The notes below the pieces were generated by a model, which was not told the origin of the DNA, ran no database searches, and worked only from the letters and a program-made list of their open reading frames with translations. The translations under genes were made by a program, and so were the position numbers. A stretch of DNA of 64,000 nt, taken from assembly GCA_030867875.1 (NCBI GenBank), contig JAOWCC010000926.1:1-64000 (forward strand), written 5' to 3'. Source of the stretch: Actinernus sp. WN-2022. Its lineage: Eukaryota > Cnidaria > Anthozoa > Actiniaria > Actinernidae. Below, piece after piece: positions 18,251-29,088 of this stretch (its first letter is position 1; each line of letters starts with the position of its first letter).

Positions 18251-19191
18251 GTGAAGAAAACTGGCAACAATTAGCTGATGAGTTACACAAACCCATAAAA
18301 CGTAAATTTACTCAACGCCGTGTCATAGTGAATGGGATTGACGAAATATGGTATTCTGACCTCATTGAAATGCAACAGTTTAGTAAATGGAATAAGGGAT
18401 ATCGGTATCTTCTTATGGTTTTGGATGTGTTTAGTAAATATGGTTGGATCGTACCATTGAAAGATAAAAAAGGAGAATCCGTTATGAATGCTTTTCAAGC
18501 GATATTCAAGGAAGGTAGAAAGCCACAATATTTGTGGGTAGATAAGGGTAAAGAGTATTATAACAAACATGTGAAAGATCTGTTAGAAAAACATAATATA
18601 CAAATGTATTCAACTGAAAATGAAGAAAAGTCATCTGTTTGTGAAAGATGGAATAGAACAATTAAAACTAAAATGTGGAAACAATTCACAGTCCAAGGTA
18701 ATACTCAGTATTTAGATGTACTACCTAAAATATTAAAACAATATAATAACACTAAACATTCGAGCATCAAAATGACACCCATTGAAGCATCTAAGAAAAA
18801 GAATGAAGGGTTAGTTTATTTCAATTTATATGGTGAGATGGAAACTTCAAAACAGAAACCTAAGTTTAAAATCGGTGATATGGTTCGTATATCAAAATAC
18901 AAACGTAAAGTGTTTGATAAAGGATATACCCCCAACTGGACTGAGGAAATATTCACAGTTGATAAGATCCAGTATACGAACCCTATTACATACGAATTGA
19001 AGGATCTAAATAATGAGGAAATACAAGGTTCTTTCTATGAACAGGAGTTATTGAAAGCTAAACAGAACGTTTTCCGTATTGATAAGGTCATAAGGAGAGA
19101 CTACAAAAAGAAGCAGGCTTTAGTATCATGGAAAGGGTATAGTGACGATTTTAATAGTTGGATACCACTGAAGGATTTACAAGATATATAA
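18247..19191 (+). CDS. Polinton integrase (rve/DDE) with C-terminal chromodomain
   Basis: About 314 residues from a TTG at 18247; no in-frame ATG lies near. The catalytic core has Asp in WYSDLIEM (about residue 37), Asp in LWVDKGKEYYN (about residue 98) and Glu in the NEEKSSVCERWNR region (about residues 125-132). This is the D-D-E order of retroviral-type integrases. An SH3-like segment follows (FKIGDMVRISKYKR). The last 45 residues (FRIDKVIRRDY…ALVSWKGYSDDFNSWIP) are a chromodomain, usual in Polinton integrases and thought to guide target choice. The frame is intact to its stop. Its start is unclear: -1 frameshifting from the PLA2 ORF, non-AUG initiation or loss of the start codon are all possible. 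Confidence 0.88.
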   Translation: MSEENWQQLADELHKPIKRKFTQRRVIVNGIDEIWYSDLIEMQQFSKWNKGYRYLLMVLDVFSKYGWIVPLKDKKGESVMNAFQAIFKEGRKPQYLWVDKGKEYYNKHVKDLLEKHNIQMYSTENEEKSSVCERWNRTIKTKMWKQFTVQGNTQYLDVLPKILKQYNNTKHSSIKMTPIEASKKKNEGLVYFNLYGEMETSKQKPKFKIGDMVRISKYKRKVFDKGYTPNWTEEIFTVDKIQYTNPITYELKDLNNEEIQGSFYEQELLKAKQNVFRIDKVIRRDYKKKQALVSWKGYSDDFNSWIPLKDLQDI

Positions 19192-19276
19192 GCAAACCTT
19201 TGTGGTGACAAATAATACTTAAACGCACTATATAATAATATATAATAATAATATATATAGTTAATATAATATAGAC

Positions 19277-19565
19277 ATGTCAGAAGGACCAATAACATTT
19301 GCTAAAATAGTAAAACGTGGGGCGAGGTAGACCAAAGAAGTATGAGACCCAAGAAGAAAGGAAGAAGGCCATCATGGAGTCGAAGAGGGAATACATGGCA
19401 AAAACATTATGGAGCTGCGACATATGTGGAACTGACCACAACTATACATTATCTGGCAAGTGGACACATATGAACACAAAACTACATCGACGAAATGCTA
19501 ACGAATTAAAAAAATATAAATACTATAGAATGAATTTAAAATACTATAAAAATACTACAAATTAA
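19277..19565 (+). pseudogene. AT-hook / C2H2 zinc-finger small protein, frameshifted
   Basis: The ATG at 19277 opens MSEGPITFAKIVK and closes early at a TAG. From about 19317 another frame continues with an AT-hook (RGRPKKY) and a C2H2 finger (CDICGTD…HMNTKLHRR) to a stop at 19563-19565. The shift lies within about 19308-19322, next to an A run and a G run. The product would be about 95 residues and probably binds AT-rich DNA. It is transcribed toward the polymerase after a leader made almost only of A and T (19226-19276). Function is inferred from the motifs. Confidence 0.6.
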
Positions 19566-19680
19566 TAAACATCATAAAATAAAAATACTATAGAATTCCA
19601 TAAAATTCTATAATATTTGGGGGGGATTAAGGAAAGTGCGTTTATATTTAAAGATTAATATATACTATAGTAGTATAGAT

Positions 19681-22600
19681 ATGAGTAATAATAATATACC
19701 ATTTAATATGAATAAGCATAATCTTAAGAAACTTAGAAAATCCGAACTAATCAAACTGTTATTGAAACAGAATGCTAAGCCAACCCCTAAAATCAAGATA
19801 GTAGATGAGAAACCACATAGGAGACCTATTCCTACTCCACGAGTAGGACCTCCACAAAAGGGTGTCAGACAGATGATTAAGGAGTACGAAGAAAACATCA
19901 TCTTTCCGCCACCTGAATTTAGGGATAACTACAAACCAGTACCTGCTCCAAGGACCATATACAAACCAATACCTGCTCCAAGGACCACAATCACACCATT
20001 AAAGAAAGCTTTTAAGGGACATGCTAAGTCATTCGAAGTAGCACTCAAAAACAATAGAGATCCACTAATACAACTAAACTCTACAAGAATAGGCATCAAG
20101 AACCAATTCAATGCACTACTAGTAGAAACTAAAGGCTTCAAGTACATCGAAACATTAAAAGTAACCTTTGAAAAGAAACTAGATGGAAACAACACTACAT
20201 TCAAAACAGCGCACTTCAATAGTAAAGTCTTCACTATCGTAAATGAAGACGACATCAACAAAGAGATAGAACTATCCAAACAATCTATAATCCAAATGAT
20301 TGGACAGTGGCTATCAGAAGGTTCTGGATGGACTATAGAATCAATCGATAACCACTACATTAACATAGTAAACTACGAACCATTAAGAGGATCAAGCTAC
20401 ATACATGTAGAACTACCAATGGCACTTAGGAACTCAGCTAAGGGACTAATCAACATTAAGAACATAGACAACGAATGCTTTAGGTGGTGCCACATTAGAT
20501 ACCTGAATCCACAAGATAAAGATCCACAAAGAATCAAGAAACTCGATAGACAATATGTCAAACAATTAAACTACTCAAACATCGAATTCCCAGTAACTAA
20601 TAAACAGTATGGTAAAATAGAAAAACAAAACAACAAGACAGAAAACCATACCCCATCTATGTATCGAAAGAAGAATTCGAGAACCATATGAGTCTACTAC
20701 TAATAACTGATGGTAGCAACCAACACTACGTACTAATCAAAGACTTCGATAGATTCATGTTCAATCAAACGAAACACGAACATAAGAAGCACTTCTGTAT
20801 GCATTGCCTACAATGCTTCAGCTCAGAAACGGTACTAACTACCCATAGAGAAAACTGCATCCTAGTAAATAGTATACAAGCAATTAAGATGCCAACTATT
20901 GGAAACAACATACTAAAATTTGAAAACTTCCATAAACAGCTTCCAGTACCCTTCGTAATATATGCAGACTTTGAAGCCATAACGGAGAAAATAGATAGTT
21001 GCAAACCTAGCAATGAAAAATCAAACACTGAAGCATACCAAAAACACACTAGTTGTGGATATGGATATAAGGTCGTTTGCTGCTATGACAACAAATACAG
21101 CAAACCGGTGCAAGTCTATAGAGGTGAAGAATCTACCTATAAATTCATAACTAAAATGCTAGAAGAAGTAAAATCATGTCAAAAAATCATTAAGAAAGAA
21201 TTCAAAAAAGATATGGTCATGACAAACAATGACATCGAAGATTTCAAAATAGCCAACAAATGCCACATCTGCAATGAAGAATACACTAAAGAAGACATCA
21301 AAGTAAGAGATCATTGCCACATAACAGGTAAATATCGCGGTTCTGCACATAGAGACTGCAACCTGATCTACTTCCAATCAACAGCTGAGAAAACTAAGAT
21401 ACCAGTCATCTTCCATAATCTACGTGGATATGATTCCCATATGATCATGCAAGAAATTGGTGATGTCATTAAAGACAATAAATTCACCAATAAGAACGGT
21501 ATAGAAAAGGAACACGAAATATTCGTAATTCCAAACAACATGGAAAAATACACATCATTCACATTAGGCAATAACTTAGTATTCATTGACAGCTTTCAAT
21601 TCATGAGTCAATCTCTTAGCAGCCTAGCATTAAACCTACCAGATAATGGCTTCAAACACACATCAAAAGAATTCAAGAAAGATAAACTAAAACTAATGAA
21701 ACGAAAAGGCATCTATCCTTACGACTACATGGATAGCTTCGATAAATTCAACGAAAAGCAACTTCCAACAAAAGACGACTTCTATGGTATCTTGAATGAC
21801 CAACACATTTCCAATGAAGATCATAAACATGCTCAAAACGTATGGAATGCATTCTCGCTAAAGACAATGGGTGAGTATCATGACCTATACTTGAAATGCG
21901 ACGTCCTCTTATTAGCTGCATGACGTCTTCGAAAACTTTAGAAAGACTTGTGTACAATACTACAAGCTAGATCCATGTCATTACTTGACATCTACAGGTC
22001 TATCATGGGACGCCATGTTAAAAATGACTAAAATAGAGCTAGAACTAATGACAGATATCGATACGTACCAGTTTATTGAACTAGGTATGAGAGGAGGTAC
22101 GTCATATATCGCAAATAGATATGGAAAAGCCAACAACAAGTACATGAAGGGCTACGACGATAAGGCACATTCAAAGCATATCATGTACCTCGATGCTAAC
22201 AACTTATATGGTTGGGCTATGAGTCAGCACCTACCAACCGGTAGCTTCAAGTGGATTGCGAAAAAGGATCTCGACAAACTAGACCTAACTAAATACAGCG
22301 AAAATAGCAAAAAGGGTCTAATCCTAGAAGTCGATCTAGAGTACCCAAAAGAACTACATGACCTACATAATGACTGTCCATTAGCTGCTGAAAAAATGAA
22401 AGTAGTCAAGGACATGCTGTCACCATATTGTAAAAAGATAGCAAACGAGTATAACATATCAATTGGACTAGTAAATAAGCTAATTCCAACATTAGGTGAC
22501 AAAGAAAAGTACGTACTCCATCATAGAAACTTAGAACTATACATTAGCTTAGGCCTAAAAGTGACAAAGATCCATAGGGTACTAGAATTCAATCAATCAC

Positions 22601-23454
22601 CATGGTTATAACAGTACATAGACTTTAATACTCAAAAAAGGACTAATGCTAAAAATTCATTCGAAAAGGACTTCTTCAAACTAATGAATAATAGCGTATT
22701 TGGAAAAACTATGGAGAACCTTAGAAAGAGGGTAGACATTAGGCTAGTAACTAATAAAAAGAAACTAGTAGGAATGGTCTCTAAACCGACCTATGTAAGT
22801 TGTAAGATATTCAATGAAAATCTAGTAGCAGTACATAAGACTAAAGAATCATTAACCCTAGACCGGCCGGCATACGTGGGTATGTGTATACTCGATCTTT
22901 CTAAGACACTGATGTACGATTTCCATTACAACTACATAAAACAAAAGTATGGTAATAAAGCTAAACTATTATTTACCGATACAGATAGTCTAACCTATGA
23001 AATAGAGACTGAAGACATATATGATGACTTTTTGAATAATAAAGATACGTTCGACAATAGTGACTATCCAGAAAATAGTAAATACTACTACAAAACGAAT
23101 AAAAAAGTAATTGGCAAGTTCAAAGACGAAAATGCTGGAACACCTATCATCGAATTCGTCGGATTGAAATCCAAAATGTACAGCTACATAGACGAATCCA
23201 ACAAAGGAGGAAAGACTGCGAAAGGTATCAAGAAGAACGTAATCAAGAACACCATCAAACACGAAAACTATAAAGATGTATTGACGAATAACAAACAAAT
23301 ATCACACACCATGAAAACGATTAGAAGCCAAAATCACCAACTAGGAAGCTACGAAATAAATAAGATATCTCTCAGTTGCTTCGACGACAAGAGATACATA
23401 CTAGAAGATGGCATAACTTCTTATGCCTATGGACACAATAAAATCGATTCATAA
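19681..23454 (+). pseudogene. Protein-primed family B DNA polymerase, three lesions
   Basis: The coding signal runs over about 3.77 kb in three frames. The ATG at 19681 is preferred over 19636. The N-terminal region has a Pro-rich repeat (KPVPAPRT, KPIPAPRT). The exonuclease motifs are YADFEAI, HNLRGYDSHMI and YHDLYLKCDVLLLA. A Cys/His segment (CHICNEEY…VRDHCHITGKYRG) resembles endonuclease VII-type zinc sites. The polymerase motifs are YLDANNLYGWAMSQ, LMNNSVFGKTMENLR and the catalytic FTDTDS. Lesions: a frameshift at about 20640-20690, a frameshift at about 21920 where four extra bases (catg) fit best, and an in-frame TAA at 22609-22611. No full-length enzyme can be made from this copy. It is the last gene before the right terminal repeat. 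Confidence 0.93.
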
Positions 23455-23521
23455 ATATCGGTATCCACCATGTGGAGAAGATATCAGACTTCTTTCCCCA
23501 ACCAAACGTATAGATTTTGCA

Positions 23522-23671
23522 TTGGAATTTGGGCGTGGTCAAAATGGGTGTGGTCAAATTTCTTGGAATTTACCTTAAGGATATTTCTCGGAATCAAACG
23601 ACTATCACTGATTGGAATGTTTGGGATTTTGCGTTCGTTTATGCGTTGGTACCGCCATGTTCTATACTACT
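23522..23671 (-). repeat. Polinton right terminal inverted repeat (150 bp)
   Basis: Reverse complement of 5395-5544 with no difference seen by eye. An ATG at 23612 inside it is in frame with the PC4 ORF to the right, adding 20 repeat-encoded residues before codon Y-K of the duplication. Confidence 0.9.
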
Positions 23672-23677
23672 TACAAG
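23672..23677 (+). repeat. Right 6-bp target-site duplication (TACAAG)
   Basis: Identical to 5389-5394. It encodes codons Tyr-Lys of the interrupted PC4-like ORF. Confidence 0.92.
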
Positions 23678-24193
23678 CTAGGACATCGAGGCTACCACGC
23701 CAGCGCCAACATTTTCCACGGCAAGACGAGAGTTCATATTCGAAAGTACATTCAAGGCCAAAACAAGAAATTTCCCACCAAGGAGGGAATTGTTTTGACA
23801 GTCGACGAGTGGATCAACCTCAAAGACATTGTGAAGGAGATGGATGATCTTATTGAAACCATATCCGAAAACCCAGAGGGTCCGGACTATGAAGCCTTTG
23901 ATCGTAGGAATCCACGACAGACTGAAATATCCGATGAACCAGAAGAGGTTTTTCGTCCAACACTTCAGAGACAAAATGCTATCCTGAAGACCACAACAGT
24001 AGAAGAGCAAGATACCTCCTCAATGACGACTGAACCGGGAGATGTTGAAGAACAGTCAGTACCCAGTGTTACGTTTGGAGGAAAGCCGCCTTTGAGCCAA
24101 CTCAAACAGTGCTCAGTATGCAAGAGAACTCTGTGTTACTATGGAACTATTTGTAATACCTGTAACGGCGCTTGGCGGTCAAGTCTCTTTTAG
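23672..24193 (+). pseudogene. PC4-domain (p15 coactivator-like) ORF, 3' part, split by the Polinton
   Basis: About 173 residues after the insertion point. The first 60 match the ssDNA-binding PC4/Sub1 fold: GKTRVHIRKYIQ (beta strands), FPTKEGIVLTVDEWINLKDIV and a final helix KEMDDLIETI. The middle is acidic and low-complexity. The C-terminus carries a CSVC…CNTC zinc-knuckle pair. The true start is at 5377, 18.3 kb away. After the insertion the only nearby in-frame ATG is at 23612 inside the Polinton repeat. It is intronless with a TATA-like box. The acidic ORF at 25286-24774 converges on it. It could be a host retrogene or a gene of another, unrecognised mobile element. PC4 proteins bind single-stranded DNA and modulate transcription. 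Confidence 0.72.
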
Positions 24194-24773
24194 AAATGCT
24201 ATGTAAAATAAAGCCATGATGTGATACTGAATTATCTTTGTATTAATTAAGGTATTGTATTTATGTAAATATTTCTTAATAAGTACTAACAAATCCACTT
24301 TATACGAATCATTTCGACATGGCATCGTCTATTTTCGTTTACAGTTAATAACTCCTAAGATAATTGTATACAAAATCCGGTATGGTTCATTACATCAACT
24401 CTGCTATTGTTCTTAGGGATTAGCGATAACTGAAGGGCCTATTGTTTTGAGGAAAACTCTTGAGATGTAAATTATTCTCTAAAACTGAACTATAATTACC
24501 ATACGAATAAAAACAAACCACCAGATAAATTAAACAAAGTTTATTCAATCTCAAAAACATCAATTTACAGTTCGTTTTCCTTATAGTCGCGGAGTTGATA
24601 ACTTTCTTATTTCTCAGTTCTTGGGTTGATATAATGTACCGTGTTACAAGATTACACTGATTTATGTTTCATTGATTTTTTTCTTATTGACAAATACTGC
24701 TTACTGATTGCTTATATTAAAACGATGACAAGAGGAAGAATATTTTTAAAGACATTTATTAATAGAAATCGAC
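24194..24773. other. Gap between two convergent ORFs
   Basis: AT-rich, no ORF of note. It contains an AATAAA-like 'aaaataaag' just after the PC4 stop (24207-24215) and an A/T-rich stretch on the other side, both suitable as poly(A) signals for the two converging genes. Confidence 0.45.
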
Positions 24774-25286
24774 TTAATAAAACTTATTTCTAAAAGGTAC
24801 AAATGTATTGTTCATCACGGGAACACTCTGTTCCGGAATAGGTTGTTTTTGGAATTGTTTATTCAACAAGAATTTTCGGTGGTGAATTGCAGCCTCGGTC
24901 GCTTCTTTCCATCCATAATCTTCCGTGTTCATCAAGTTTTGCTTTGTTTCCAAGATTTTTCGGAAATCAGGATCTTTTCTTAAGCTGTGAATCCATTTCA
25001 TATCTTCGAACAACACTTCTCTTAGGTCTTTTCTATAGGTAGGAACCAAAGCGTTACTGGCTTTGATTTCAGCAACTTCATGAATATCCCCATCGTGTTC
25101 ATACTTTTGAACCAACGCTTCCCAATCTTCCTGGCGCCGTTCTTTAGCTTCGTTTCGAATTCTTTCCCAAACATCCTATTCTCCGTCATAACTATCATCA
25201 GTGGAGTCCGTGTTCTCCTGAGAATCAGAGCTTTGATAAGAATCTTCAGTCATTTCATCATCTGAGTTGGAACGATTAGCAGCCAT
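24774..25286 (-). pseudogene. Acidic intronless ORF of unknown function, in-frame TAG
   Basis: The ATG at 25286 starts a frame of 170 codons ending at 24774. It is interrupted by TAG at 25178-25176 after 36 residues. The N-terminus is very acidic and Ser-rich (SNSDDEMTEDSYQSSD…). After the stop come charged helices (ERIRNEAKERRQEDWEALV) and a segment with VPTYRKDLREVLFEDMKW and YGWKEATEAAIHHRKFLLN. I do not recognise the family. A TATA-like ttatatt lies about 45 bp upstream. It converges on the PC4-like ORF, and both are compact and intronless, so they may belong to one module. An uninterrupted internal ATG (25115) could give a 113-residue protein. Confidence 0.5.
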
Positions 25287-25289
25287 CGT

Positions 25290-27000
25290 TTATATCTTTA
25301 CTCTTAAAGGATCGGGAATATAATGTCAGACCCTTAAAAGTTTCCAACTTTATAGAAAACGAATTGGCGTGGTCACTACGTTTAACAAATGTCGATTAGC
25401 TGATTTAGCTAAGGTCTCTCAGTTAGACCACCATTATAAGTAGGATTCCTAATCAACATATTTTCCATTATCAACAACTGGATTTACATTCCTCGACAAA
25501 AACTTTCTTTTTTGAAGTTTTGCTTCTTGTAAATATGGTTTTCGTTCTTGAGTTATTGGGATGGAGTTTTGTCACATGAGGTGTAACACTCAACTCTCGA
25601 CAGACAGCCGAGGAGCTCATAGCAGTCGATATTCAATCGAGTTTTGTTCGGTCTTTCGTAAAATCATGGAGCTCAGGGCAATCAATATTCGAACGAGCTC
25701 TTTTCGGTGTATTTCAGTTACTCAACATTCGTATTTTTGCGAGCCTTTTGACTCATAAAAATAATAGCCGTATCAGATAATAACCTCTGTCGTTTCATTC
25801 AATTTTTAGAGGTGAGGGCTCGAGCTTATAACTGGAAGGAATTTTACTTTACCACACTGATGGGTCTATAACCGAGCGAGAATTCACGGAAAGTTACAAC
25901 AGACTCAGGTTGACAGACTTACCGTGTTCTCCTTATGCCTGCAGTATTTTTAACGCGTTGGATTCTGGAGGTTTTTCTTCCAGGTTTGACAGAAAGCGCA
26001 AACTAGTTGGCGTTAGCGATGACATGCTAAAATATGTACACCCCATAAGGAGTCATCGTACTCGTGTCATTAATGTAGAGGTGTTGTTCGTATGACTAGA
26101 TGTCGTGGGGCTAAATCCAGTGCAGCTCACTAATGGACCTTTTGTAGGAATGCAATCACGTGGTTGTACTGGATGGCAAATACATCTCACTTCATTTATT
26201 TAAAGGCACTTGCACGAGATGAGATCGGTAGTGTTATTTAGCAAAACCTGTTTGTAAATGTTATTTTCCATCTTCCCTCGATTGTCGATCTTTCTAAGTT
26301 TATTTTCCATACAATAAGTCAGCTTTCCCATGGGATCACGAGCGCAATTCATTGGTTACGTTATTGAATTGAGATATCAACACGTGACTATTTCCTGCAA
26401 AAGGCCTATTCAAAAATATGTCACTGCCACCAGGGCTAAAGCGAGTGTGGCAGATGAAAATGACGTATGTGTCATTATGGCATGTTACCAGAAGATATGG
26501 ACTTGTGATGTGACTCTGCTTACTTGTGTTTATCAACGGCAAACGCAATGCAATTCAATTCAGTTTTTGTTTTACACTATTTAACGAAGAATTAAGCAAT
26601 AGTTATACTTATCGAATAGTTAGAAGAATGCATTACTATGATAAAGTGTACTTTCTGATGCATTTAACTTACCAGCTGGCTCATCGATATAACAGAAAAT
26701 ATAGAAACTGGCCGATAGAATTTCCCAAATCTCTACAAACTAAAACCTGTCGAGCCATAAACGTTAATGGCCCTAAAGTTAGTAGGGTATGATAAAACTA
26801 CCTCGCGATATTTTTGGTTCCGTTAACATAAAAATCCATTATCTCTATAGACATCATGTTTGAACGGTTTGAATTTTCACCATCTTAAGATATGTATCCG
26901 CGCCAAAACTCCAGTGGCCCTAGTCCTCGAAGCCCGATTAGCTTTAATCCTGGCCGCGAATTAAATTTTAATTGAGGATTTTGGTTCTATAATATAATGT
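25290..27000. other. Non-genic stretch
   Basis: No gene, RNA or clear element recognised on either strand. Short ORFs here lack domains and splice context. The right end grades into the 87-bp tandem repeat. Confidence 0.5.
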
Positions 27001-27002
27001 TA

Positions 27003-27765
27003 AAGTAACCCTTAATCCTGGATTAGCTTAATCGGGCTTACAGGAACCGGGCCTTACAGTTCATTCATTTACTATCAATGGTTCATAATAAGTAACCCTT
27101 AATCCTGGATTAGCTTAATCGGGCTTTCAGGAACCGGGCCTTACAGTTGATTCATTTACTATCAATGGTTCATAATAAGTAACCCTTAATCCTGGATTAG
27201 CTTAATCGGGCTTTCAGGAACCGGGCCTTACAGTTCATTCATTTACTATCAATGGTTCATAATAAGTAACCCTTAATCCTGGATTAGCTTAATCGGGCTT
27301 ACAGGAACCGGGCCTTACAGTTCATTCATTTACTATCAATGGTTCATAATAAGTAACCCTTAATCCTGGATTAGCTTAATCGGGCTTTCAGGAACCGGGC
27401 CTTACAGTTGATTCATTTACTATCAATGGTTCATAATAAGTAACCCTTAATCCTGGATTAGCTTAATCGGGCTTACAGGAACCGGGCCTTACAGTTCATT
27501 CATTTACTATCAATGCCTCATAATAAGTAACCCTTAATCCTGGATTAGCTTAATCGGGCTTTCAGGAACCGGGCCTTACAGTTGATTCATTTACTATCAA
27601 TGGTTCATAATAAGTAACCCTTATTCCTGGATTAGCTTAATCGGGCTTACAGGAACCGGGCCTTACAGTTCATTCATTTACTATCAATGCCTCATAATAA
27701 GTAACCCTTAATCCTGGATTAGCTTAATCGCGCTTTCAGTAACCGGACCTTACAGTTAATTCATT
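27003..27765. repeat. 87-bp tandem repeat, about nine units
   Basis: The unit begins agtaacccttaatcctgg and ends in catttactatcaatggttcataata. Spacing between aaccggg cores is 87 bp (27045, 27132 and onward). Adjacent units alternate cttaca/ctttca and gttcatt/gttgatt, suggesting amplification of a two-unit (about 174-bp) block. The last unit is diverged. Confidence 0.88.
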
Positions 27766-27769
27766 TATT

Positions 27770-28935
27770 ATAAAATAACCCAGAGGAAACTCGCGCGCTG
27801 ATTGGCTGAAAGCCGTGTTTGTATGAGAGTCTATAAACATGGCAATTCGTCTCGCTTTGGCGATAATGAAATCAAAATGGCAAAACGACAAGGAAGAATG
27901 TCTTCACCAAACGTTGACTTTCAATGTGATTTTAATCAACAAAACAGACAGATATATTTAACAAAAATACAACCGACCGACATGAAGTTATCATTTATCA
28001 AATTTGCTAACCATCTCGGCCGAGATATTTTTACAATTTTAGTCGCGGATTCAAGAAACAAAACCACTTCTCTTAACTTATTTTGTACGGTAAAACTAAA
28101 ACACATCAACGGCTAACGCGTCTAGTTTTTAAACAACCTCCTGATAGACGAATAGAGTGAGGAATTGAGCTAGAGACTAGAGTAGAAGAGAGGGAAAAGT
28201 AACACTCTTTCGACTTTTTTATCTCAAACTAAATGTACGCTTAATAAGTTCAAGTCCGACATTTTGTCGGCGACGAAGTGACGAAATAATAAGCCTGTAT
28301 ATAAGGCCAATTGTTATCATTTACCCTTCTTGGTCTTGGTAATTCAGATAAGGTTTTTAGCTTTCTCCTTGCCATTTTATGAACTACTGCATGAAAAGAA
28401 AATCAGAATTTTGCAAACTCACGTGCGACATTTGTGAAGTTTGGCAACCAAATTTTCACAGAACAAAGTGAGCTTTTCCCTCTTACCTTGCACTTTTAGC
28501 CTCATCTCATTGGAAGAAGGTCCCAACAGCTAGATCTTTCCATTGAGTTTGGCGAAAATAAAAGTTCATTCAACTAAAACATGCTTCAAAGTTCAGACGG
28601 AGAGGGCAATCATGTTTCCTCCTGTAAATTCAGCGACAAAAATATCCAGTTCAAGTCCTTTACTCCTTGAATGCCTTATGGCTTAAATTTCCGGCCAAAA
28701 ATGTATTGAATTCCGAGTTATTCTTTTCGGGGAATGTTGAAGCAGATATTTTCAAAACAGAGCCACACAAAGCTTGCCTTCGTAAGTTCGTCTCTCAGTT
28801 CTGCCTTGGAGGATTTCCCGCGCTCTGCAAACTCATCGTCGGTCGATTTCTGACGACTGTTACTGTTAGGAGAATTGATTTTCTGATCGTGCGTACGTAA
28901 GATTTAATTCTCGTGTCTTCCTGTTCGTTATTTTA
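27770..28935. other. Non-genic stretch
   Basis: No supported gene. An ORF at 27802-28116 (104 residues) has no recognisable domain and starts within a GC-rich repeat-like segment (gaaactcgcgcgctgattggct). Confidence 0.45.
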
Positions 28936-28938
28936 TAA

Positions 28939-29088
28939 AAGCAATATAACACGCTTTCCATGTCTTTGTTCTCTTATATAAACACTCGGGATATGTTGGG
29001 AGAACGCAGAAAAACTTGAAAATCACTCGCCTATATCCCGCGTGTTTATATAAGAGAACAAAGACATGGAAAGCGTGTTATATTGCTT
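28939..29088. repeat. 56-bp near-perfect foldback (inverted repeat, 38-bp loop)
   Basis: The left arm 28939-28994 (aagcaatataacacgctttc…) pairs with 29033-29088 with one mismatch. The hairpin could be a foldback-type transposon, the fused ends of a lost element, or a small-RNA precursor. No terminal duplication was identified. Confidence 0.8.

Larger units (their letters stand above)
5395..23671 (+). mobile_element. Polinton/Maverick element, 18,277 bp, complete ends
   Basis: A self-synthesising DNA transposon, or endogenous virus-like element. The termini start AGTAGTATAGAACATGG and form 150-bp inverted repeats flanked by TACAAG on both sides. The cargo includes all core Polinton functions: protein-primed DNA polymerase B, retroviral-type integrase with chromodomain, adenain-type cysteine protease, A32/FtsK-type packaging ATPase, and major and minor capsid proteins. 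Accessory genes are a Bro-N/VRR-NUC protein, a VLTF3-like factor, a PLA2-like protein and collagen-like fibres. Genes on the left are mostly on the minus strand (7137-12075) and those on the right on the plus strand (12188-23454). Many genes carry stops or frameshifts, so this copy is not autonomous as assembled. It is much more AT-rich than the PC4 ORF it interrupts. Confidence 0.96.

Noticed and set aside
23470..23847. Plus-strand ORF across the right terminal repeat in another frame
   Set aside because: It overlaps the PC4 frame and has no domain.
27802..28116. ORF of 104 residues after the 87-bp array
   Set aside because: No domain, no splice context and a repeat-like start; not supported as a gene.
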